NCBI RefSeq assembly: GCF_001280005.1
Contig: NZ_LGDW01000096.1
Span: forward strand, 1 to 64,000
DNA: 64,000 nt
Source of the DNA: Streptomyces sp. NRRL WC-3618
Lineage (GTDB): Bacteria > Actinomycetota > Actinomycetes > Streptomycetales > Streptomycetaceae
Reading direction: 5' to 3'
The position numbers and the translations under genes were made by a program. Positions 53,124 through 62,392 of this stretch are shown piece by piece; within the stretch, counting starts at the first letter, position 1, and every line of letters starts with the position of its first letter. The notes below the pieces were generated by a model. That model made no database searches and was not told the origin of the DNA. It saw only the letters and a list, made by a program, of their open reading frames with translations.

Positions 53124-53738
53124 TCACCGGGGCAGGAGCGCCCGGAAGCCGGTGAGCAGGGCACGGAGACCGGTGTCGAAGGCGAGTTCGGCCCGGCGGT
53201 GGTCGGTGGGGGTGTCGTCGAGTACGGAGCTGAGGTGGGGGGCGGTCTCACGGGTCACGTCGGAGACCATCACGGGCGGCGCGACGAGGTCGAGGGCCGA
53301 GCCGAGGATGAAGCTCTCCAGCGCGTTGATCAGGGGCATCACCTGGCCGGTGGTGAAGCCCGCGGTCAGCAGGAGCTCGGCGACCTTCTCGTAGAGCGCG
53401 TGCATGAAGGGCTCGGCCAGCGGGGCTGTCGCGAGCAGGGGAACCGCCCCGGGGTGGGTGGCGAAGGCGGCGCGATAGGAGCGGGCCCACGTCTCCAGAG
53501 TCTGTTCCCAGGGCTGTGACGTGTCCCCCTGGTGAGGGCCTGTCTCCAGTACCAGTTCCTCCCGCATGAGCGAGATGATCTCCTCGCGGCCGGACACGTG
53601 GTGGTAGAGCGCGGAGGGGGCGACGCCGAGTTCCCGCGCCAGGGCGGGAATGGTGAGGACGCCCAGTTCGTCGACGATCCTCAGGGCCGCCGCGCCGATG
53701 CGCCTGCGATCCAGCAGAGGGGTGCGCGGCCTTGGCAC
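53124..53738 (-). CDS. TetR-family transcriptional regulator
   Basis: A 204-aa repressor. The N-terminal HTH (IGAALRIVDELGV-like GAAALRIVDELGVLTIPALA, RELGVAPSALYHHVSGREEI) and a TetR-C type ligand domain are present. It is divergent from the amidohydrolase gene at 53920. The 181-base gap holds two copies of a TTACCGAA-N5-TTCAGTWW element that is the obvious operator candidate. It probably represses itself, the MBL hydrolase, and the amidohydrolase-permease pair until a substrate-derived ligand binds. Confidence 0.9.
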   Translation of the reverse strand: MPRPRTPLLDRRRIGAAALRIVDELGVLTIPALARELGVAPSALYHHVSGREEIISLMREELVLETGPHQGDTSQPWEQTLETWARSYRAAFATHPGAVPLLATAPLAEPFMHALYEKVAELLLTAGFTTGQVMPLINALESFILGSALDLVAPPVMVSDVTRETAPHLSSVLDDTPTDHRRAELAFDTGLRALLTGFRALLPR

Positions 53739-53807
53739 GTGGGCTCCTCGTCAGTCCGTCTCGTCGGGGGGCGGGGTCGGGGCCGCCCGCAGTGCGTCAC
53801 ACGAAGT

Positions 53808-53828
53808 TTACCGAATGACTTTCAGTAA
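53808..53828. promoter_or_regulatory. TetR operator candidate 1
   Basis: TTACCGAA-TGACT-TTCAGTAA, an 8+8 inverted repeat with one mismatch and a 5-base spacer; flanking G/T pairs extend the symmetry (GTTTAC ... GTAAAAC). It lies 70 bases from the TetR start and 54 bases from a second copy of the same design. Confidence 0.6.
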
Positions 53829-53861
53829 AACTCTTCCCCGGCGTTCACGGTCGCCCCTACA

Positions 53862-53882
53862 TTACCGAAACCGATTCAGTTT
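53862..53882. promoter_or_regulatory. TetR operator candidate 2
   Basis: TTACCGAA-ACCGA-TTCAGTTT, the same left half and spacer length as the site at 53808 and six of eight bases of the right half. It lies 37 bases before the amidohydrolase start, where it could block the promoter. Confidence 0.6.
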
Positions 53883-53919
53883 CAGTTCGATATCCGGGCA
53901 ACGGAAGGGCACCGCCGTC

Positions 53920-55575
53920 ATGCAGGCCGACATCGTGTTCACCGGAGGGACCGTCAGGACAGGGGCCGCCGAAGGCCCGGTGTGCGACGCCCTCGCCGTC
54001 ACCGGCGGGAGGATCAGCGCGCTCGGGGCGGAGGCGCTCGCCGCCCGCGGCCCGAGCACCACCGTGGTCGACCTGCAAGGAGGCGCCCTGCTGCCCGCGT
54101 TCGGCGACGGGCACGTGCACCCCGTCATGGGTGGGCTGGGCCTGCTCGGAGCACCCGTCCGCGAGTGCGCCTCCGTGGCGGCGATCGTCGAGGCCGTACG
54201 GCAGTGGGCCGATGAACACCCCGACGCCGAGTGGATCACCGGCGACGGCTTCGACGCCTGGCTCGCCCCGGACGGCCGATTCGACGCGCACTGGCTGGAC
54301 GCGGCCGTCCCCGACCGGCCCGTGGTGCTGCGCACCATGGACCACCACACCGCGTGGGTGAACAGCGAGGCGCTGCGCCGGGCCGGATTCTCCGCCGCCA
54401 CGCCCGACCCGGAGGGCGGCGAGATCGTCCGCCGGGACGGCTCGGCCGAGCCGCTGGGCACCCTGCGCGAGTTCGGCGCCCTGCTGCCCGTCCTCGCCCT
54501 CGTCCCCCAGCCGTCCCACGAAGCGCAGGTGGACGCCCTGCGCCGCACCGCCGCCCGGTTCGCCGCCGCCGGGGTCACCTGGTTGCAGGACGCCTGGGTG
54601 GAGCCGCATCACGCTGACGTCTGGATCACCGCGGCGACCAGTGGCCCGGGGCTGCCGGTCCGTGCCGACCTCGGCTACTTCCTGGGGCCGGAGCAGTGGC
54701 GTGAGCTGCTCCCGCGGCTCGCTGCCGAGCGTAAGCGGGTGGAGAGCGCCGCCCCGGGGCTGCTCACCGCGCACACCGTGAAGTTCTTCGCCGACGGGGT
54801 CATCGAGTCGGGTACGGCCGCCCTCCTGGAGCCCTACACCGACTGCCCGCACTCCCACGGCATCGCCACCTGGTCACCGGCCGAACTCGCGAAGGCCGTC
54901 ACCGCGGTCGACGCCCTCGGTTTCCAGCCGCACATCCACGCGCTCGGCGACGGCGGCGTCCGGGCCTCCCTCGACGCGATCGAGGCCGCGGCCCGCATCA
55001 ACGGCCCCCGCGACCGCCGCCCGGTCATCGCCCACGCCCAGCTGATCGACCCCGCCGACCTGCCCCGCTTCGCCGAACTCGGGGTGATCGCCAATCTCCA
55101 ACCGCTGTGGGCCCAGCCCGACCGGCTGATGACCGACCTCATCCTGCCGAGGATCGGCCCGGAGCGCGGCGCGCGCCAGTACCAGATCGCCGCCCTGCTC
55201 GCCTCCGGCACCCGTGTCGCGTTCGGCAGCGACTGGCCGGTCACCGACTACGAGCCGCTGCGGGGCATCGCCACCGCGGTGACCCGCCAGACGCCCGAGG
55301 GCATCCCCGAGGGCGGCTGGCTTCCCCAGGAGCGGATCGACGTCACGACCGCACTGGCCGCCTATTCCGCCGGATGCGCCTACCAGGCGTTCGAGGAGAA
55401 GGAATGGGGCGTCCTGCGCCCCGGAACACGCGCCGACCTGGTGCATCTCGCCGCCGACCCTGTCGGCACCGCGCCCCGCGACCTCGCGCACCTGCCCGTC
55501 CAGGGCACCTGGCTCGCCGGCCGGCGTACACACGGCTCCGGCACACCCGGCCCCCTCCCGGCCGGGGGGCTGTAG
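53920..55575 (+). CDS. amidohydrolase (YtcJ-like), cytoplasmic
   Basis: A 551-aa amidohydrolase-3 enzyme without signal peptide. Metal motifs are LPAFGDGHVHPVMGG (HxH), VKFFADGVIESGTAALL, PHIHALGDGGVRASLD, and FGSDWPVTDYEPLRG (final Asp). Relatives hydrolyse N-substituted formamides or cyclic amides. GGAAGGGC precedes ATG 53920. An APC permease gene follows 85 bases later. The neighbouring TetR and MBL genes suggest a small catabolic regulon: import, ring or amide opening, then MBL hydrolysis. Confidence 0.88.
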   Translation: MQADIVFTGGTVRTGAAEGPVCDALAVTGGRISALGAEALAARGPSTTVVDLQGGALLPAFGDGHVHPVMGGLGLLGAPVRECASVAAIVEAVRQWADEHPDAEWITGDGFDAWLAPDGRFDAHWLDAAVPDRPVVLRTMDHHTAWVNSEALRRAGFSAATPDPEGGEIVRRDGSAEPLGTLREFGALLPVLALVPQPSHEAQVDALRRTAARFAAAGVTWLQDAWVEPHHADVWITAATSGPGLPVRADLGYFLGPEQWRELLPRLAAERKRVESAAPGLLTAHTVKFFADGVIESGTAALLEPYTDCPHSHGIATWSPAELAKAVTAVDALGFQPHIHALGDGGVRASLDAIEAAARINGPRDRRPVIAHAQLIDPADLPRFAELGVIANLQPLWAQPDRLMTDLILPRIGPERGARQYQIAALLASGTRVAFGSDWPVTDYEPLRGIATAVTRQTPEGIPEGGWLPQERIDVTTALAAYSAGCAYQAFEEKEWGVLRPGTRADLVHLAADPVGTAPRDLAHLPVQGTWLAGRRTHGSGTPGPLPAGGL

Positions 55576-55660
55576 CCTCTCGGCGTCGTCACGGCCGGGC
55601 CCGCGTACGAGGAAACAGTCCCTCTCCCCCGTCGACCTCACGCAGCACGCGGAGACCTCC

Positions 55661-57148
55661 ATGACCGAGTCCGACACCTCCATCGCTCCCCGGCAGTCCC
55701 CGCCGGTCACCGGGGCCGGGCCGACCGGCCGGCTGCAGCGCGCCACGCTCGGCGTCGCCGACATCGTCTTCTTCGTCGTGGCGGCAGCAGCGCCTCTCAC
55801 CGTCATGGCCGGCGTCGCCCCGCTCGCGATCGTCTTCGGCGGCATCGGCGCCCCGGTCGCCTATCTGACGGTCGGTGTCGTCCTGTGCCTGTTCGCGGTC
55901 GGTTTCACCGCCATGACGCCGTACATCCGCAACGCGGGCGCCTTCTACTCGTACGTCTCCCGGGGCCTGGGCCGCCCTGCCGGGCTGGGAGCCGCGCTGC
56001 TGGCGGTGTTCTCCTACAACGCCCTGCAGATCGGCACCTACGGAGCCTTCGGCTTCTTCGCCGCCGGCACCGCGAACGACCTCCTGGGCGTCGACCTGCC
56101 CTGGCCGGTCTACGCCTTCGCCGCGATCGGCGTGGTGTGGTTCCTCGGTTTCCGGTCCATCCACGTGGGCGCCAAGATCCTCGCCGCGCTGCTGATCGCG
56201 GAGACCGCCGTCCTGGTGCTGCTGGCCGGCGCGATCCTCGTCAAGGGCGGCGCGAACGGGCTGAGCCTTGCCTCCTTCGCCCCCTCCCATGTCTTCACCC
56301 TGCAGATGGGCGCACCGCTCGGCCTCGCCGTCGCCGCCTTCATCGGCTTCGAAGCCACCGTCCTCTACCGCGAGGAGGCCCGCGATCCCGACCGCACGGT
56401 GCCCCGCGCCACCTATCTGGCCGTCGGTTTCCTCGGCCTCTTCTACACATTCGTCGTCTGGGTCATCGTCCAGGCTTTCGGTGACGACGGCGTCGTCCCG
56501 GCCGCCGCCCGGAATCCCGCCGAGCTGTTCTTCACCGCCATGACCAGCTACGTGGGCGGCTGGGCCACCGATCTCCAGCGCGTGCTGATCGTCAGCAGTC
56601 TCCTGGCCTCCCTGCTCGCCTTCCACAACGCCATCACCCGCTACGGCTACGCGCTGTCCGCCGAGGGCGCCGCCCCCGCCCTGCTGGGCCGCATCCACCC
56701 CCGGCACGGCTCGCCCTGGATCTCCGGGATCGCCCAGACCGTACTGGCGGCCGTCGTCACCGCCGTCTTCGCCGCGATCGGCGCGCACCCCTACAACGAG
56801 TTCCTGCTGTGGGTGAACACCCCCGGCGTGATCGGCATCGTCACGCTGCAGACACTCGCGGCCTGCTCCGTGGCGGTCTTCTTCCGCCGCAACCCCGGTG
56901 CGCATACGGCGGGACGCCTGCGCACGACCGTCGCACCAGTGACCGCCGCGCTCCTCCTGGCCGGGATCACCGTCCTGATCTGCTCCCGCCTCGATCTGTT
57001 CACCGGTGCCGGACCCGCCGTCAACTGGACGTTGATCGCGCTCACTCCGGTCGTCTTCGCGACCGGCGCGGCACTTGCCGTACGGATCCGCCGCAGTCGG
57101 CCCGACGTGTACGCCAGGCTCGCCACCACGGACGTCGACTCCGTCTGA
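55661..57148 (+). CDS. APC-superfamily amino acid/amine permease
   Basis: A 495-aa transporter with about 12 TM helices. The N-terminal signature GVADIVFFVVAAAAPLTVMA is followed by YIRNAGAFYSYVSRGLGRP and GFEATVLYREEARDPDRTVP, the typical APC TM6 to loop region. HNAITRYGYALSAEG is in the second half. It imports an amino acid, amine or similar compound, presumably the precursor or product of the adjacent amidohydrolase. GGAGAC lies upstream of ATG 55661. Co-transcription with the upstream gene is likely. Confidence 0.9.
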   Translation: MTESDTSIAPRQSPPVTGAGPTGRLQRATLGVADIVFFVVAAAAPLTVMAGVAPLAIVFGGIGAPVAYLTVGVVLCLFAVGFTAMTPYIRNAGAFYSYVSRGLGRPAGLGAALLAVFSYNALQIGTYGAFGFFAAGTANDLLGVDLPWPVYAFAAIGVVWFLGFRSIHVGAKILAALLIAETAVLVLLAGAILVKGGANGLSLASFAPSHVFTLQMGAPLGLAVAAFIGFEATVLYREEARDPDRTVPRATYLAVGFLGLFYTFVVWVIVQAFGDDGVVPAAARNPAELFFTAMTSYVGGWATDLQRVLIVSSLLASLLAFHNAITRYGYALSAEGAAPALLGRIHPRHGSPWISGIAQTVLAAVVTAVFAAIGAHPYNEFLLWVNTPGVIGIVTLQTLAACSVAVFFRRNPGAHTAGRLRTTVAPVTAALLLAGITVLICSRLDLFTGAGPAVNWTLIALTPVVFATGAALAVRIRRSRPDVYARLATTDVDSV

Positions 57149-57167
57149 CGGGCGCCGCGTTGCGGTC

Positions 57168-57237
57168 GCTGCGGGCTGCGGGCTGCGGGCTGCGGGCTGC
57201 GGGCTGCGGGCTGCGGGCTGCGGGCTGCGGGCTGCGG
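57168..57237. repeat. 7-bp tandem repeat GCTGCGG, ten perfect copies
   Basis: Ten uninterrupted copies of GCTGCGG fill 57168-57237, just after the permease stop and before a convergent methyltransferase. A 7-base unit is not a multiple of three, so slippage would shift any frame through it. It lies outside both genes. Likely to vary between strains. Confidence 0.9.
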
Positions 57238-57315
57238 CAGTCGATCACGGTCGCTTCGGCGAGGCCGGCCGGGCTGTCCGGGACCGGGGAAGACGGTGCC
57301 CGGTTCTCTACAGGC

Positions 57316-57942
57316 TCAGGTGGTGGACCGTGAGTGCACGCTGACCGCGTAGCCGCCGCCTGGTCGGTAGGGATCGCCGCCCCAGGTGGCGTACCGGTTC
57401 CGCAGGGTCAGTCCGGCCTCGGTGCACCAGTGATCGAAGTCCGGCAGGGTTACTGTCGCGTCCGGCAGGGGCAGATGCGCCGCGTCCAGTCCCATGCCGG
57501 TGACCAGCAGGCCACCGGGACGCAGCGCGGCAGCCAGTTGTCGCACGACGGTCGCTTCGGTGCCGGGGGCAAGCAGGGGAATGACGTTTCCGGCGGCGAG
57601 CGCCAGGTCGAAGCCCGGTTGCAGACCGAGGGTGTCCAGGTGGGTCAGGTCGCAGAGGAGCCATTCCCCCGTAGGGGCCTCGCGGCGGGCGACGGCGAGC
57701 ATGGACGGGTCGACGTCGACGCCGGTGCAGGAGTGGCCCATCTCGGCGAGCCGGATCGCGATGCGGCCGGTGCCGCAGCCGGCGTCGAGTACCCGCGCGG
57801 GGGCCTCCAGCAGTGCGGCACAGAAGTTGGACTCGCCGTGGATGTCGTGGCCCGACGCGGCGAGCCGCGCGAAACGCTCGGCGTACCCCTCCCCTGCCTG
57901 TCCGCCTGTCAGTTCCGCCCAGCGATCGGGTTGCCTGGTCAT
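57316..57942 (-). CDS. class I SAM-dependent methyltransferase
   Basis: A 208-aa small-molecule methyltransferase. Motif I is ARVLDAGCGTGRIAIRLAEM, motif II is CTGVDVDPSMLAVARREAP, then LALAAGNVIPLLAPGTE, and the post-motif is LRPGGLLVTGMG. The short length and lack of extra domains fit a free-standing enzyme of unknown substrate. The start MTRQPDRWAEL has only a weak CGGA site upstream. Transcribed alone, divergent from the GH95 gene. Confidence 0.88.
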   Translation of the reverse strand: MTRQPDRWAELTGGQAGEGYAERFARLAASGHDIHGESNFCAALLEAPARVLDAGCGTGRIAIRLAEMGHSCTGVDVDPSMLAVARREAPTGEWLLCDLTHLDTLGLQPGFDLALAAGNVIPLLAPGTEATVVRQLAAALRPGGLLVTGMGLDAAHLPLPDATVTLPDFDHWCTEAGLTLRNRYATWGGDPYRPGGGYAVSVHSRSTT

Positions 57943-58207
57943 GTTCCGCGTGTCCTTCGGTCAACGTCGCCGACAGCGGCGAGGGCGGCGCCGTCGCGCT
58001 TTCCCTGATCGTAGACGGTGGCCTAGCGGCTGCTACGAAGCCGGCGAGTACGGGGACGGTCTGGCGCCGCGGCCGTCCATGGATCGATGACGAACCCCTA
58101 GACATCCGATCTATTCTCCCGCGACGATGATCACGTCCGCGACCGGTCCCCGAGGCGGCTGTCGCTTGCCCTGGGGAAGAGCCGATGAATTGCCGGGAGA
58201 TCTCACT

Positions 58208-61200
58208 GTGACCGATGAATCCCAACCGCAGCGACGAAGCATCCTCAAGTTCGGCGGTGCCTTAGCCTTCGCACCTATGGCCACTCAGCTGACAGGCATC
58301 GGTACTGCCGGACAGGCCGTTGCCGCCGGGACGGACCCGTCGGCGACCGTCCGGTGGCCGACCCTGTCCCGCAAGGCGCTGCGGTACTCGGTTCCCGCTG
58401 TGGACTGGGAGTCGCAGGCCCTGCCGATAGGCAACGGCCGGCTCGGCGCCATGCTCTTCGCCGATCCCTACGTCGAGCGCGTCCAGTTCAACGAACAGAG
58501 CCTGTGGGGCGGCGTCAACAACTACGACAACGCGCTCGCGGGCGAGCCGGACAGTGCTTACGACACCGGCATGAACGGCTTCGGCTCGTACCGGAACTTC
58601 GGCGACCTCGTCGTCACCTTCGCCTCCGTGTCCCACGCCGAGGTCACGGCTCCGGGGGGACCGTACAGGACCTCCTCGTCGGAGGGCGTCGACAAGACGT
58701 ACGACGGTGAGTCACGTACCAAGTGGTGTGTCGAGGGGCCCGGTTCGAAGGTGTTGTGGCAGGTCGAGCTGCCCGGCCCCGTCGAGGTCGGGTCCTACCG
58801 TCTGACGAGCGCCGACGACGTCCCGCAGCGCGACCCGCAGGAGTGGACGTTCTCCGGTTCCGCCGACGGCGCCACCTGGACCACGCTCGACAGGCGCACG
58901 CTGGACGCCCCCTTCGAGAGCCGCTTCCAGACCAAGGAGTTCGCCTGCGCCGCGAGCGCCGCCTACCGCTTCTACCGGTTCGAGTTCGTTCCCAAGGCGG
59001 GCGTCACCCACTTCCAGGTGAGCGAGATCGGCCTGGCCGGCGTCGACCTCGGCGTGGCCGGTCCGATGTACCTGTCGTCGCCGAGCGGCCATTCAGCAGG
59101 ATCCGAGGGCGCGGGCGGGACCGGGGCCGAGGGCATCTCCCGTTCGGTGGACGGCGATCCGGGCACGGTGTGGCGGGTCGTCGGCGCCGAACCCGCGGTC
59201 GTCTGGCAGGCCGACCTTTCCCGCGCGGTCGCCGTCACCTCGTACACCCTGACGGCGGCCCCGGACCGGCCGCGAGACGACCCACGGCAATGGGCGCTGG
59301 AGGCGTCGCAGGACGGAAGCGCCTGGGTGACTCTCGATACCCAGAGCCCTGGGGCGCCGTTCGCCGGCCGTGGTGAGAGCCGGACGTTCCGGATCGTCAA
59401 CAGCACGGCGTTCCGCGTCTACCGGCTCACCCTCACCCCGGGCGCCTCTTCGACCGGCTTCCAGATCGCGGGGATCGCCTTGGAGGGCCAGGGCTTCGAC
59501 ACGCGCGCACTGCCCACGGTCGTCGACTACCGGCGCACCCTCGACTTCGTCGACGGTGTCCACGTCACCCGTTTCGGCGCGCCGGGACAGCGCGTTCTCC
59601 GGGAGGCCTTCGCCTCTCGCGCCGCGGACGTCATGGTCTTCCGCTACACGTCGGAGAGCGCCCGGAGCCTCTCCGGGGCGATCGCGTTGACGTCCGGACA
59701 GGAACAGGCCCCGACGACCGTCGACGCCGGCACCCGGCGGATCACCTTCAGCGGTGTCATGGGCAACGGTCTCAGGCACACGGCCGCCGTCCAAGTGATG
59801 CAGACCGACGGCGACTTCAGTGCCGACGGATCGACGCTGCGGTTCAGCGACTGCACGACCCTGACCCTGCTCCTGGACGCCCGCACCGACTACCGGCTCG
59901 ACGCCGCCGCCGGGTGGCGGGGCCCCGATCCGCGACCGGTCGTCGCCAAGGCGCTCGACAAGGCGGCCCGGCGGCCCTACGGCAAGCTGCGCGCCGAGCA
60001 CACCGCCGAGACGCGGGCCCTCATGAACCGCGTCTCGGTCGCCTGGGGCACCACCGACGCCGCCGTCGTCGCGCTGCCCACCAACGCCCGGCTGGCGCGT
60101 TATGCGGCCGGTGGGTCGGACCCGACCCTCGAACAGTCGATGTTCGACTACGGCCGCTATCTGCTGCTCAGTTCGTCCCGCCCCGGTGGCCTGCCCGCCA
60201 ACCTCCAGGGCCTGTGGAACAACAGCAACCAGCCCGCGTGGGCCTCCGACTACCACACCAACATCAACATCCAGATGAACTACTGGGGCGCCGAGACGAC
60301 GAACCTCACGGAGTGCCACGAGGCGCTCGTCTCCTTCATCGAGCAGGTGGCGGTGCCCAGCCGCGTGGCGACCCGCAACGCCTTCGGCAAGGACACCCGC
60401 GGCTGGACCGCCCGTACCAGTCAGAGCATCTTCGGCGGCAACGCGTGGGAGTGGAACACCGTCGCGAGCGCCTGGTACGCCCAACACCTCTACGAGCACT
60501 GGGCGTTCACTCAGGACCGGGACTACCTCCGCGCCGTGGCCCATCCGATGATCAAGGAGATCTGCGAGTTCTGGGAGGACCACCTCAAGGAGCGCGAGGA
60601 CGGTCTCCTCGTCGCGCCGAACGGCTGGTCGCCCGAGCACGGGCCGCGCGAGGACGGCGTCATGTACGACCAGCAGATCATCTGGGACCTGTTCCAGAAC
60701 TACCTCGACTGCGAAGCGGCACTCGAAGCGGACCCCGCCTACCGAGCCAAGGTCGCGGACATGCAGGCCCGCCTGGCGCCGAACAGGATCGGCAAGTGGG
60801 GCCAGTTGCAGGAGTGGCAGGAGGACATCGACAGCCCCACCGACATCCACCGCCACACCTCGCACCTCTTCGCGGTCTACCCGGGCCGTCAGATCACCCC
60901 GCGAGCACGCGACTTCGCGGCCGCCGCCCTCGTCTCGCTCAAGGCCCGATGCGGCGAGAAGGAGGGCGTCCCGTTCACGGCCGCGACGGTGTCGGGCGAC
61001 AGCCGCCGCTCATGGACGTGGCCCTGGCGGGCGGCGCTCTTCGCCCGCCTCGGGGACGGGCAGCGCGCTCAGATCATGTTGCGCGGGCTGTTGACGTTCA
61101 ACACGCTGCCCAACCTGTTCTGCAACCATCCCCCCTTCCAGATGGACGGCAACTTCGGCATCCCCGGGGCCGTGGCGGAGATGCTCCTGCAGAGCCATGA

Positions 61201-61417
61201 CGGTGCCGTCCACCTCCTGCCCGCCCTCCCGGACGACTGGAAGACCGAGGGCTCCTTCACCGGCCTCCGCGCCCGAGGCGGCTACGAGGTCAGCTGCGCA
61301 TGGCGAAACGGCAGGGTCACGTCCTACAAGATCGTGGCCGACCGGGCACGGACCCGGAGGAAGGTCGCCGTGCGAGTGAACGGGGTGGACAAGATGGTGA
61401 AGCCGGTCAAGCCCTGA
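58208..61417 (+). CDS. exported GH95 alpha-L-fucosidase with two inserted discoidin-like modules
   Basis: A 1069-aa Tat/Sec exported enzyme ([20 protein letters not shown]). Residues 55-142 begin the GH95 N-terminal beta-domain ([24 protein letters not shown]). Two F5/8-type-C-like modules follow at about 143-282 and 285-427 ([32 protein letters not shown]). GH95 then resumes at [10 protein letters not shown] (441). The (alpha/alpha)6 catalytic domain has [16 protein letters not shown] (Asn685, Asn687) and PNGWSPEHG (Glu810), matching the catalytic Asn pair and acid of AfcA. GTG 58208 has GGAGAT upstream. Codon 19 is TTA (58262-58264), implying bldA-linked expression. It cleaves fucosylated or related glycans outside the cell. 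Confidence 0.9.
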   Translation: MTDESQPQRRSILKFGGALAFAPMATQLTGIGTAGQAVAAGTDPSATVRWPTLSRKALRYSVPAVDWESQALPIGNGRLGAMLFADPYVERVQFNEQSLWGGVNNYDNALAGEPDSAYDTGMNGFGSYRNFGDLVVTFASVSHAEVTAPGGPYRTSSSEGVDKTYDGESRTKWCVEGPGSKVLWQVELPGPVEVGSYRLTSADDVPQRDPQEWTFSGSADGATWTTLDRRTLDAPFESRFQTKEFACAASAAYRFYRFEFVPKAGVTHFQVSEIGLAGVDLGVAGPMYLSSPSGHSAGSEGAGGTGAEGISRSVDGDPGTVWRVVGAEPAVVWQADLSRAVAVTSYTLTAAPDRPRDDPRQWALEASQDGSAWVTLDTQSPGAPFAGRGESRTFRIVNSTAFRVYRLTLTPGASSTGFQIAGIALEGQGFDTRALPTVVDYRRTLDFVDGVHVTRFGAPGQRVLREAFASRAADVMVFRYTSESARSLSGAIALTSGQEQAPTTVDAGTRRITFSGVMGNGLRHTAAVQVMQTDGDFSADGSTLRFSDCTTLTLLLDARTDYRLDAAAGWRGPDPRPVVAKALDKAARRPYGKLRAEHTAETRALMNRVSVAWGTTDAAVVALPTNARLARYAAGGSDPTLEQSMFDYGRYLLLSSSRPGGLPANLQGLWNNSNQPAWASDYHTNINIQMNYWGAETTNLTECHEALVSFIEQVAVPSRVATRNAFGKDTRGWTARTSQSIFGGNAWEWNTVASAWYAQHLYEHWAFTQDRDYLRAVAHPMIKEICEFWEDHLKEREDGLLVAPNGWSPEHGPREDGVMYDQQIIWDLFQNYLDCEAALEADPAYRAKVADMQARLAPNRIGKWGQLQEWQEDIDSPTDIHRHTSHLFAVYPGRQITPRARDFAAAALVSLKARCGEKEGVPFTAATVSGDSRRSWTWPWRAALFARLGDGQRAQIMLRGLLTFNTLPNLFCNHPPFQMDGNFGIPGAVAEMLLQSHDGAVHLLPALPDDWKTEGSFTGLRARGGYEVSCAWRNGRVTSYKIVADRARTRRKVAVRVNGVDKMVKPVKP

Positions 61418-61575
61418 CGGCAGCACGGCCGGCACACCGCCATCGGCCGTGCCGTCACCGATGAGATCGGTCCGTCTGCGCGTACCGGCGGTGACGGTCC
61501 GTCGGGCGGGACGGCCAGTGATCCGGAAAGTACGGGCGGCCTGCCACCCGGGGTGGCCTCGGGTGATGGCGGCGC

Positions 61576-61664
61576 CCGCTCATCGAGGAGGGCGGGCGGC
61601 CGGCCTCCTCGATGAGCGGCCGTCCGGCCGACAGCGCCTACCGGCGGCTGTCGGCCGGACGGCC
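61576..61664. terminator. two adjoining perfect hairpins between convergent genes
   Basis: The first is a 16-bp stem (61576-61591 with 61604-61619). The second is an 18-bp perfect stem (61618-61635 with 61647-61664) whose loop can form a further 3-bp helix. They share two bases, so the two folds slightly compete. They end the GH95 gene (+) and the hydrolase gene (-). Confidence 0.75.
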
Positions 61665-61669
61665 CGGCC

Positions 61670-62392
61670 TCACTTCAGGTGCCGGCCGAGGAACCGGTGC
61701 CCGTCCTCCGCCTCGAACCATGGGGTGCCGGTGTGGCCGCCCAGGTTGGCGTGCAGCGTCTTCTCCTTGCTGCCGAAGGCGTCGAACAGGTCCAGGGCCC
61801 GCTGCCGGGGGTTCCCCTCGTCGTCCCACTGCAGCAGGAACAGCAGCGGAACGGTGATCTGCCGGGCCTCCTCGCGCTGGGCATGCGGCACGTAGCCCCC
61901 GGCGAAGAGGCCTGCGGCCGCGATGCGCGGCTCGAGAGCCGCCAGCCGAATGCCCACGGCGGTCCACCCCGAGTACCCGACCGGGCCGCCGATCTCGGGC
62001 AGTTCGAGGAGTGCGTCCAGAGTGGTCTGCCAGTCCGGGACCGCTTTTTCGACCAGCGGGCCGACGAAGGACTCGAAGATGTCGTCGACCGGCTCACCGG
62101 CCTGCATCGCCCGCCGGAGGTCGGCGCGGGCCTGCTCGTCGTCGGCGGAACGGGGACGGTCACCGCACCCGGCGGCGTCGATGGTCGCCACCGCGTAGCC
62201 GCGCGCCGCAGTGTGCCGGGCCCGGGCCACCAGCCGGGCCGCCCCCTTGGGCAGGCCGTTGTTGTGGGCCATCAGGACCAGCGGGAGGGGTGCGGCGGAT
62301 TCAGGCGTCCACAGGGTTCCGGGAATCTCGCCGAGAGTGAATTCGCGCTCGAGGACACCGTCGTCGAGGCGCTGTTCGGAGGTGAAGTGCAT
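61670..62392 (-). CDS. dienelactone-hydrolase-like alpha/beta hydrolase
   Basis: A 240-aa alpha/beta-hydrolase fold protein. PLPLVLMAHNNGLPKGAARL forms the oxyanion region. A nucleophile-elbow-like GPVGYSGWTAVGIRLAAL follows (Ser in GYSGW). A lid region is AGLFAGGYVPHAQREEAR, an acid residue lies in LLFLLQWDDEGNP, and the terminal His is in LHANLGGHTGTPWFEAEDG. The architecture is that of the dienelactone hydrolase/carboxylesterase group. Substrate unknown. It converges with the GH95 gene across strong hairpins. Confidence 0.83.
   Translation of the reverse strand: MHFTSEQRLDDGVLEREFTLGEIPGTLWTPESAAPLPLVLMAHNNGLPKGAARLVARARHTAARGYAVATIDAAGCGDRPRSADDEQARADLRRAMQAGEPVDDIFESFVGPLVEKAVPDWQTTLDALLELPEIGGPVGYSGWTAVGIRLAALEPRIAAAGLFAGGYVPHAQREEARQITVPLLFLLQWDDEGNPRQRALDLFDAFGSKEKTLHANLGGHTGTPWFEAEDGHRFLGRHLK

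Noticed and set aside
57168..57237. Repeat considered as part of a coding sequence or CRISPR
   Set aside because: Seven-base units without spacers, located between the permease stop and a convergent gene; no credible frame runs through it.
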